From NCBI GenBank assembly GCA_001314805.1, contig LJSY01000015.1:1-64000 (forward strand): DNA of 64,000 bases. The letters are read 5' to 3'. Under the pieces are notes generated by a model. That model was not told where the DNA came from. It saw only the letters and a program-made list of their open reading frames with translations, and did no database searches. This stretch comes from Rhodobacteraceae bacterium HLUCCO18 (lineage in GTDB: Bacteria; Pseudomonadota; Alphaproteobacteria; Rhodobacterales; Rhodobacteraceae). Both the position numbers and the translations under genes were made by a program. Below are positions 54,187 through 64,000 of the stretch, in pieces. Position 1 is the first letter of the stretch. Each line of letters opens with the position of its first letter.

Positions 54187-55241
54187 ACCTGAACTTCGCA
54201 TCGGACAACACGGGGCCCGCCCATCCCAAGGTGATGGAGGCCGTCCTGCGCGCCAATGACCACGCGGCCATGCCCTATGGCAACGATCCCGTCACCGAGG
54301 CCGCCGTGGCCGCCGTGCGCGCGGCCTTCGAAGCGCCCGAGGCGGAGGTCGCCTTCGTCGCCACCGGAACCGCCGCCAACGCGCTGGCGCTGTCCTGCCT
54401 TGTGCGGCCCTTCGAAAGCGTCTTCTGCAGCCGCGTCGCGCATATCGAGGAGGATGAATGCGGCGCGCCGGAATTCTACATGGGCGGCGCGAAGCTGACG
54501 CTTGTCGATGAGACCGACGGCAAGATCGACGCGGGCGATTTCGCCGCGAAACTCACTGCCGCGATGGATCGCGGTGTGCACGGCGCGCAGCCAGCGGCCC
54601 TCAGCCTGACCCAGATCACCGAACGCGGCGCGACCTACAGTCTCGACGAGATCGCGACACTGACGGGGATTGCCCGCGATGCAGGGCTTGCCACCCATCT
54701 CGATGGCGCGCGCTTCGCCAATGCCTGTGCCGCACTCGGCTGCAGCCCGGCCGAAATGACGTGGAAGGCGGGCATCGACGCGGTCAGTTTCGGCGGCACC
54801 AAGAACGGCTGCCTCGGCGTCGAGGCCGTGGTGATGTTCGATGCGTCCCATCGCCGGGAACTGGCGCTGAGACGCAAGCGCGCGGGGCATTTGTGGTCCA
54901 AGCAACGCTACCTTTCCGCCCAGATGCTGGCCTATGTGCAGGACGGTCGATGGCTCGAGATGGCGCGCTCCGCCAACGCGGCTTCCGCGCGGCTGGCGAA
55001 GGGGCTGCGCGCCATGCCCGGCGCGCGGATCCTGCACGAGGCGGCCGGCAACCTGATCTTTGCCGAGCTCCCCCGAGCGGCCCATGCGCGCGCCTTTGCA
55101 GCCGGTGCCTCCTACTACCTTTTCCCGGGGGACACGCCGCTCGATGGTGACCCGGAGACGCCCGTGCGCTGCCGGCTGGTCTGCGACTGGTCGAAATCCT
55201 CGGCGGAGGTCGATGCGCTGATCGCAAGCTGGGCCGGTTGA
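54183..55241 (+). CDS. ltaE: low-specificity L-threonine aldolase
   Basis: PLP enzyme cleaving threonine or allo-threonine to glycine and acetaldehyde. 352 residues: [48 protein letters not shown], and the PLP Lys in [19 protein letters not shown] overlaps the previous stop (ATGA). A terminator lies just past the stop. Confidence 0.93.
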   Translation: MNLNFASDNTGPAHPKVMEAVLRANDHAAMPYGNDPVTEAAVAAVRAAFEAPEAEVAFVATGTAANALALSCLVRPFESVFCSRVAHIEEDECGAPEFYMGGAKLTLVDETDGKIDAGDFAAKLTAAMDRGVHGAQPAALSLTQITERGATYSLDEIATLTGIARDAGLATHLDGARFANACAALGCSPAEMTWKAGIDAVSFGGTKNGCLGVEAVVMFDASHRRELALRRKRAGHLWSKQRYLSAQMLAYVQDGRWLEMARSANAASARLAKGLRAMPGARILHEAAGNLIFAELPRAAHARAFAAGASYYLFPGDTPLDGDPETPVRCRLVCDWSKSSAEVDALIASWAG

Positions 55242-55247
55242 AGGGCG

Positions 55248-55289
55248 CCGTTTTCCGCGCGGAAAACGGGCTGACAAACTCCCGTTTTT
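55248..55289. terminator. bidirectional terminator with adjacent 22-bp palindrome
   Basis: AAAACGGG (55263-55270) pairs with CCCGTTTT (55281-55288), ending in T-runs on both strands. Overlapping it, arms CCGTTTTCCGC / GCGGAAAACGG form a perfect palindrome at 55248-55269. The two structures share one arm and are mutually exclusive. It separates convergent ltaE and hydrolase genes. Confidence 0.82.
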
Positions 55290-56101
55290 CAGCCGGACAA
55301 CGCGCGCTTTCCGGCCCCTTGTTGGGTGGCGGCATCCAGGAAATCACCGAGCACCGCGGCAACCTCTTCGGCATGGGTGATCGGTGCCATGTGCCCCGCG
55401 CCCTCGATCTTCTCGCGCCGCACGTCTGAAAGCCCGGCCTCGAGCGTGTCGAGGATCTGCCCGATCACCGGCGGCGACGCCGCGCCTTCCATCAGCAGAA
55501 CCGGGCAGCGGACCTGCCCCAACCTCGGCAAAAGCCGCGCCTTGTCGTCGTGCAGCGCGGTGCGCTGCGCCGGGATCATCCACATCTGCGCCGCCATGCG
55601 CGCGGCCTCTCCCTTCGGCAGGGCGTCGAAATCCTCTCCCGAGCCCCAGACCGACAGGAACAGGCGCGCCGCGTCCCTCTCGTCGCCGGCCGCGATCATC
55701 GGCTCCATCCGGGCGAGCGTTTCGGCATTCGCGCGCTTCTCTGACCCGTCCGGCGCGGCGGCGAAGAGCACCGGCTCGAACAGGGTCAGGGACGCCACCC
55801 GGTCCGGCGCCTCGATGGCCATCCGCAGGGCCACGGTCGCGCCGAAGCTGTGGCCGACGAGGTGCGTGGGCGCCTCGGGCAGGAAACCTGCCGCGTGCTC
55901 CGTCGTCTGGTCATGGAAGTCGCGGGCCCGGTCGCCCGGCGGCCCCTGCCCATGCGCCACCATGTCGGGCGCGATCAGGCGAAACCTGTCCGACAGATGC
56001 CGCGCCACGCGCTTCCACGCGCCGCCATGGGCGAGCGTGCAATGCAGCAGAAGAACCGGCCGCGCGCCCTCCGCGCCCCAGAGATGCAGACCCTCGCTCA
56101 C
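55289..56101 (-). CDS. alpha/beta hydrolase
   Basis: A 270-residue cytosolic hydrolase. LLLHCTLAHGGAWKRVARHL, the nucleophile Ser in LVGHSFGATVALRMAI, an Asp near CPVLLMEG, and the late His in EGAGHMAPITH are visible. Substrate unknown. The start is GTG 56101, overlapping the stop of the isomerase gene (GTGA), so the pair is translationally coupled and may act in one aromatic-degradation step (inference). Confidence 0.87.
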   Translation of the reverse strand: MSEGLHLWGAEGARPVLLLHCTLAHGGAWKRVARHLSDRFRLIAPDMVAHGQGPPGDRARDFHDQTTEHAAGFLPEAPTHLVGHSFGATVALRMAIEAPDRVASLTLFEPVLFAAAPDGSEKRANAETLARMEPMIAAGDERDAARLFLSVWGSGEDFDALPKGEAARMAAQMWMIPAQRTALHDDKARLLPRLGQVRCPVLLMEGAASPPVIGQILDTLEAGLSDVRREKIEGAGHMAPITHAEEVAAVLGDFLDAATQQGAGKRALSG

Positions 56102-56697
56102 AGCGCGCCGGACAGGTGCAGCTCCAGATCCTCGATCCGGTCCTGTCCCCAGAACTTCTCGGCGCCGTCGACGATGTAGAAGGGCGCGCCGAACACCCCG
56201 GCCGAGACCGCATCCTCGAGGTTGCGGGTGTATTCCTCGGCGCCCGCAAGCATGTCCATCCCCGCCAGCCCGGGGTCAAAGCCCGCCTCCTCGAGGCAGG
56301 CGCGGATCTCATCGTCCTCGGCGATATCACGCATGTCGCGCCACACCGCGCCGGTAAACGCATGTACCAGCTTGCCCAGATCGCCCCCGCCGGCCCTGGC
56401 CGCCGCGATGAACGCGTAGGAGGACGGCGCGGGGTTCACGGCACGATAGGGCGGCTCGAGGTTTAGCGGCAGACCGAGCTTTTTCGACAGGCGCCTGAGC
56501 TCCTGCAGGCGGTAGGCGAGCCGCGCGGGATGCCGTTCCTTCGGCGGTTTGCCGCCCGTGCGCGCGAAGAGCGCCACCACGTCGAGCGGCCGGTAAGTCA
56601 CGGTCGCGCCATGGCGTGCGGCGACCTCTTCCATCCGGGTTCCGGCGAGGTAGGTGAACGGAGATGTCGTCGCGAAGAAATACTCGATATGGGCCAT
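56098..56697 (-). CDS. 2-hydroxychromene-2-carboxylate isomerase family protein
   Basis: A 199-residue DsbA/GST-kappa-fold protein. IEYFFATTSPFTYLAGTRME carries the catalytic Ser in place of Cys; FGAPFYIVDGAEKFWGQDRI is the conserved cis-Pro and substrate loop. Known members isomerise chromene carboxylates in naphthalene degradation using glutathione. No other naphthalene genes are present, so the substrate here is open. Confidence 0.9.
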   Translation of the reverse strand: MAHIEYFFATTSPFTYLAGTRMEEVAARHGATVTYRPLDVVALFARTGGKPPKERHPARLAYRLQELRRLSKKLGLPLNLEPPYRAVNPAPSSYAFIAAARAGGGDLGKLVHAFTGAVWRDMRDIAEDDEIRACLEEAGFDPGLAGMDMLAGAEEYTRNLEDAVSAGVFGAPFYIVDGAEKFWGQDRIEDLELHLSGAL

Positions 56698-56820
56698 GTT
56701 CCGCCCCCTCCATTTGGCTTTGCGCCGACCCTAGGCTGGTGTTAGGGGGTGTCAACCGATGCCAGGGCGGGGGGCGCTCCCGGCATTGCCAAAAGGTCGT
56801 GACAAGGGGGACAGCTGCCA

Positions 56821-57849
56821 ATGTCGTCAAGCGAACCGAAACTCATTTCCGGCAATGCCAACCGGACGCTGGCCGAGGCCATCGCGCGGCGCATGTCCAT
56901 GCATCGCGGCATGCAGGTGTCACTGGTGGATGCCCGGGTGGAACGCTTCAACGATGGCGAGATCTTCGTCGAGGTGTTCGAGAATGTCCGCGGCGAGGAC
57001 ATGTTCATCATCCAGCCGACCTCGAAACCCGCCAACGACAACCTGATGGAGCTTCTGATCATGGCCGACGCGCTGCGCCGGTCCTCGGCGGCGCGGGTCA
57101 CGGCGGTCATCCCCTATTTCGGCTACGCGCGCCAGGACCGGCGCACGAAGGCGCGCACGCCGATCTCGGCCAAGCTCGTGTCGAACATGATTACCCATGG
57201 CGGGGTCGAGCGGGTCCTGACCATGGACCTGCACGCGGCCCAAATCCAGGGCTTTTTCGACATTCCCGTGGACAACCTCTATGCCAGTCCGATCTTCGCG
57301 CTCGACATCCTGCACCAGTTCCAGGGCGACATGTCCGACGTGATGGTCGTGAGCCCCGACGTGGGCGGCGTGGCCCGCGCGCGGGAGCTTGCCACCCGCA
57401 TCGGCGTGCCGCTGGCCATCGTCGACAAGCGCCGCGAGAAGGCGGGCGAGGTCTCGGGCATGACGGTGATCGGCGACGTGGCCGACCACAAGTGCATCAT
57501 CGTCGACGACATGTGCGACACGGCAGGCACGCTCTGCAAGGCGGCCGATGTCCTGATGGAGGCCGGCGCGACGGAGGTGCACGCCTATACCACTCATGGG
57601 GTCCTGTCGGGTCCGGCAGTAGAGCGGATCACCGCTTCGGTGCTGAAGTCGCTGGTGGTGACCGACACGATCGAGGCGACGGCGGCGGCCAAGGCCTGTC
57701 CGAATATCCGCATCGTGCCGACCGCGCCGATGTTCGCGCAGTCCATCGTGAATATCTGGTCGGGGACCTCCGTGTCGTCGCTTTTCGACACCGCATCGCT
57801 GGTACCGATCTACGAAGGACTTTATCCCAAGGGCATGTGGGGGCGCTGA
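56821..57849 (+). CDS. prs: ribose-phosphate pyrophosphokinase
   Basis: Makes PRPP from ribose 5-phosphate and ATP, feeding purine, pyrimidine, NAD and histidine synthesis. 342 residues: EPKLISGNANRTLAEAIARR, PYFGYARQDRRTKARTPIS, ITHGGVERVLTMDLHAAQIQ, VVSPDVGGVARARELA and the PRPP loop CIIVDDMCDTAGTL. A long GGGGG precedes the ATG. Its end overlaps the MFS gene by 28 bases. Confidence 0.97.
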   Translation: MSSSEPKLISGNANRTLAEAIARRMSMHRGMQVSLVDARVERFNDGEIFVEVFENVRGEDMFIIQPTSKPANDNLMELLIMADALRRSSAARVTAVIPYFGYARQDRRTKARTPISAKLVSNMITHGGVERVLTMDLHAAQIQGFFDIPVDNLYASPIFALDILHQFQGDMSDVMVVSPDVGGVARARELATRIGVPLAIVDKRREKAGEVSGMTVIGDVADHKCIIVDDMCDTAGTLCKAADVLMEAGATEVHAYTTHGVLSGPAVERITASVLKSLVVTDTIEATAAAKACPNIRIVPTAPMFAQSIVNIWSGTSVSSLFDTASLVPIYEGLYPKGMWGR

Positions 57850-59048
57850 GCCCGCCGGATCCGGATCGCCAGCGGCAGGATCAGCGCCACCAGCAGCGCC
57901 GAGAACAGGAACGGCGCGCCCGGCAGGTAGAGGCCGGCCTCGTCCGATATGAACACACCGAAAAGCGGCGTGAAGACCAGCGGCGCGAGGACGGCGGCCA
58001 GCGATGACAGGGAGGCGATGACGCCCTGCACCATGCCCTGCCGGTTCTCCTCGACCGTATTGGCCGACATCGCTGTCAGGGTCGGCGGCACGAGGTCGGT
58101 GAGTGCCGCGAGCGGCAGAAGCAGCGCCACCATCCAGATCGCGTCGGCGAAGCCGAACCCGACGAGGGACACCACGCCGAGCACGAGCCCCCAGACGGCA
58201 AGCCGCGCCTCCCCCAGTCGCGCCACCGCGAAGGGCATCACGCCGGCCTGCACGATGGCGATCAGCACGCCATAGGCCGACAAGGTCAGGCCGATGACCA
58301 GCGTGGACCAGCCGAAGGTCTCGCGGCCCCAGAACGCCCAAAGCGTCGGGTAGACCATGTTGGCGAACTCGAACACGGCGATGCAGATCAGCGGGATGGC
58401 GAGACCGGGCACCCGGAAGGCCGCCACGATGGTCCGGAACGCGTTGAGATCGCGCGCGCCGAAGGGGCGTCGGTTCTCGCGCTTGAGCGATTCCGGCAGC
58501 ACGAAGACGCCGAAGACGAAGTTGAGCGCAGAAAGCCCCGCCGCCAGCCAGAAGGGCGCGGTGATGTGCCATGTGGCCGCGATCCCGCCCAGTGCCGGGC
58601 CGATGACGAAGCCGATGCCGAAGGCGGCCCCGATCAGCCCGAAGCGCGCGGCCCGTTCGCCCGGTGTCGATATGTCGGCGATATAGGCTGTCGCGGTGAT
58701 GTAAGTGGCCCCGGCCAGCCCCGCCAACGTCCGCCCCGCGATCAGCAGCCAGAGCGACCCGGCCAGCGCCATGATGACGTAGTCCACCGCCAGGAGCGCC
58801 AGCGCAAGGAGCAGGACCGGCCTCCGCCCGAACGCGTCCGAGAGCGAGCCCACGACAGGTGCGAAGAGGAACTGAGCCCCCGCATAGGCTGCCATCAGCA
58901 CGCCTGCCCAGATCGACCCCTGCGCAAGGTCGCCTGCGCCCACGCGCGCCATCAGGTCGGGCATGATCGGGAACACGATGCCGATCCCGATGGCGTCGAT
59001 CATCAGGGTGGCGAGGATGAACAGAAGGGGGCCGCGTTCCTGGGGCAT
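57822..59048 (-). CDS. MFS transporter, TetA-like multidrug efflux type
   Basis: A 408-residue inner-membrane exporter with twelve hydrophobic segments. The first loop motif A reads GSLSDAFGRRPVLL, and motif C GIGFVIGPALGG in segment five marks the drug:proton antiporters of the TCR/TetA group. Substrate unknown. The start at 59048 (MPQERGPLLFILATLMIDA) fits the family; the frame reads further upstream over the lectin gene without similarity. Confidence 0.9.
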   Translation of the reverse strand: MPQERGPLLFILATLMIDAIGIGIVFPIMPDLMARVGAGDLAQGSIWAGVLMAAYAGAQFLFAPVVGSLSDAFGRRPVLLLALALLAVDYVIMALAGSLWLLIAGRTLAGLAGATYITATAYIADISTPGERAARFGLIGAAFGIGFVIGPALGGIAATWHITAPFWLAAGLSALNFVFGVFVLPESLKRENRRPFGARDLNAFRTIVAAFRVPGLAIPLICIAVFEFANMVYPTLWAFWGRETFGWSTLVIGLTLSAYGVLIAIVQAGVMPFAVARLGEARLAVWGLVLGVVSLVGFGFADAIWMVALLLPLAALTDLVPPTLTAMSANTVEENRQGMVQGVIASLSSLAAVLAPLVFTPLFGVFISDEAGLYLPGAPFLFSALLVALILPLAIRIRRAQRPHMPLG

Positions 59049-59104
59049 GCCAGCCCTATCGACCGGCCGCGCCACAAGAGCAAGCCGCGACAGAGGACCG
59101 GGCG

Positions 59105-59455
59105 TCAGTAAATGTCCCAGTCGTCCTCGCCGGAGACCTCGCCGATGGCGATCCAGTCGGCGCGAATGCGGGCCACCCGGCTGTCGCCCCAGGTGCGGAA
59201 GACGATCTCGAAGCCCTCGGCCGTCACAGCCTCGCCACGCAGGTCGGCGCGCTGGTTGGTGTTGCCGTCGGTATCCCACATGGACATGCCCAGATGCACC
59301 GCAGGCACGTCGCGGAACCGCTCGGAGAACGTGACCTTCAGCCGAGTCTCGCGAGGGCCGGAGCCTGACCACATCGGGCCGTCATCCTGGAAATCGCTGA
59401 AAAGCGTCTGGCTCCCCTGATCGATCCCGACAAGGGAGCTGCGGAGCCGTCTCAT
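59105..59455 (-). CDS. H-type lectin domain protein
   Basis: A 116-residue protein. GSQTLFSDFQDDGPMWSGSG, then RLKVTFSERFRDVPAVHLGM, and RADWIAIG are the H-type lectin (discoidin/agglutinin-like) pattern. It has no signal peptide. Ligand and role are unknown. It lies 98 bases past atpC, separated by the ATP synthase terminator. Confidence 0.87.
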   Translation of the reverse strand: MRRLRSSLVGIDQGSQTLFSDFQDDGPMWSGSGPRETRLKVTFSERFRDVPAVHLGMSMWDTDGNTNQRADLRGEAVTAEGFEIVFRTWGDSRVARIRADWIAIGEVSGEDDWDIY

Positions 59456-59489
59456 GCGACGGGCCTCCGTGGCGCCTTGGCAGTCTCAC

Positions 59490-59521
59490 GAAAAACCCCC
59501 GCCGACGGGATCGCGCGGGGG
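59490..59521 (-). terminator. ATP synthase operon terminator
   Basis: On the minus strand CCCCCGC, a 12-base loop, GCGGGGG and then TTTTT. It lies about 32 bases past the atpC stop. Confidence 0.9.
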
Positions 59522-59553
59522 TCTCGGTCCTGCATTGGGGGCGTCCGCCGCGA

Positions 59554-59991
59554 TCAGGGTGCGGGGACGCGACTGGTTGCGGGGATCCGGATCTGATCGC
59601 CCGCGGCCACCAGATCGGCGAGGAACTTGGCGGCGGCGTCCACTGCGCCCTCTGCGCCCTCTGCGCTCGCGGCCTTGTCCTGCGCCGCGCGCGCCTCGGC
59701 GGTCAGCTCGTCCATCACGTCTTGCGTGACCTCGCCCACGGGCATCGCGCGCTCGGCCAGAACGGTGACGCCCGCACTCGAGATGTCGGCGAAGCCGCCG
59801 ATCACGAGATACTCGTCCGTGCCGCCGGTATGGGTGACCGACAGGATACCGGGGCGCAGCGTCGTGATGGTGGGTGCGTGGTCGGCCATGGCCGTCATGT
59901 CGCCATCGGCGCCCGGCACACGCACCTCGGTCGCTTCGAGCGAGGCAAGGCGGCGTTCGGGGCTGACCAGGTCGAATTGCAGGGTTGCCAT
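59554..59991 (-). CDS. atpC: ATP synthase F1 epsilon subunit
   Basis: Central-stalk subunit and regulator of F1. 145 residues: [55 protein letters not shown] form the beta-sandwich, followed by a helical C-terminus. Two ATGs are adjacent (59994, 59991); GGAGG fits 59991. It is last in atpA-G-D-C, separated from atpD by two strong hairpins. Confidence 0.95.
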   Translation of the reverse strand: MATLQFDLVSPERRLASLEATEVRVPGADGDMTAMADHAPTITTLRPGILSVTHTGGTDEYLVIGGFADISSAGVTVLAERAMPVGEVTQDVMDELTAEARAAQDKAASAEGAEGAVDAAAKFLADLVAAGDQIRIPATSRVPAP

Positions 59992-60021
59992 CATGGCCTC
60001 CGGTTTCTGTCTTTGCATCGT

Positions 60022-60073
60022 GGCGGGGTGAACCCCGCCCTACGCCAACGTGTCGGGCGGGACTGGTCCCGCC
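60022..60073. repeat. twin hairpins between atpD and atpC
   Basis: GGCGGGG-TGAA-CCCCGCC at 60022-60039 and GGCGGGA-CTGG-TCCCGCC at 60056-60073: two perfect seven-pair stems with four-base loops, 16 bases apart and nearly the same in sequence. Neither is followed by a T-run, so they are likely processing or partial-attenuation signals rather than terminators. Confidence 0.75.
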
Positions 60074-60079
60074 GCGCCG

Positions 60080-62405
<2,326 letters not shown>

Positions 62406-62462
62406 GGGCCTTCACCCTCCTTCGGTCGAATGGGCCTTCGGTCGAATTGGCCTGGGGCCGGA

Positions 62463-64000
<1,538 letters not shown>

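Overview
The window is GC-rich, densely packed bacterial chromosome of an alphaproteobacterium, most likely a marine member of the Rhodobacteraceae/Roseobacteraceae. Pointers are the SUV3-like helicase / S4 protein / FdxA / CarD gene order, a short LOV photoreceptor close to the type known from Dinoroseobacter, a DUF1150 protein beside Hsp20, an H-type lectin protein next to the ATP synthase genes, and the atpA-G-D-C order. I see no rRNA, tRNA, CRISPR array, insertion sequence or prophage. Almost everything is housekeeping, so this looks like core chromosome.

Layout. 1-5.6 kb: 4-hydroxyphenylpyruvate dioxygenase (3' end outside the window) divergent from an Lrp/AsnC regulator, a Kef-type antiporter, and divergent cobT/cobS. 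5.6-11.4 kb: small lipoprotein, then a leftward block helicase-S4-ferredoxin-CarD with a TPR protein upstream. 11.5-15.6 kb: SCP2 protein and alpha/beta hydrolase facing lolD-lolC, then a YitT-type membrane protein. 15.7-25.6 kb: FabH-like synthase, GST, thymidine kinase, proC-csaA-dehydrogenase, ybjN, DUF2726-like protein, ubiK, lgt-methyltransferase-pgeF. 25.9-31 kb: a 45-residue protein, a TPR-sulfotransferase, Lrp regulator divergent from trxB, and a Flp-pilin-like protein with a laminin-G-like body.

31-37 kb is the most unusual stretch. A MarR-type HTH is fused in frame to a bifunctional ATP sulfurylase/APS kinase behind two matching palindromic operators. It is followed by a LOV protein, a secreted protein of 18 MORN repeats, and an NAD synthetase gene broken by a frameshift. 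37-45.9 kb: DUF1150/hsp20, purEK, lipase, Nudix, phnM-EamA, a secreted/membrane protein of unknown function, and two dehydrogenases. 46-48.2 kb: groESL with a CIRCE operator and a clear promoter. 48.3-59.5 kb: diguanylate cyclase, pyrophosphatase, HAD hydrolase, ArsR, MaoC, ribF-ycgN-ltaE, a hydrolase/isomerase pair, prs, an MFS exporter and an H-type lectin protein. 59.5-64 kb: atpC, atpD, atpG and atpA (atpA lacks only the first base of its start codon).

The best candidates for new biology are the MarR-Sat-CysC fusion with its paired operators, a structured non-coding RNA candidate at about 21.53-21.63 kb, the pilin-like/laminin-G-like surface protein, and an extragenic hairpin repeat whose two copies carry compensatory stem changes.
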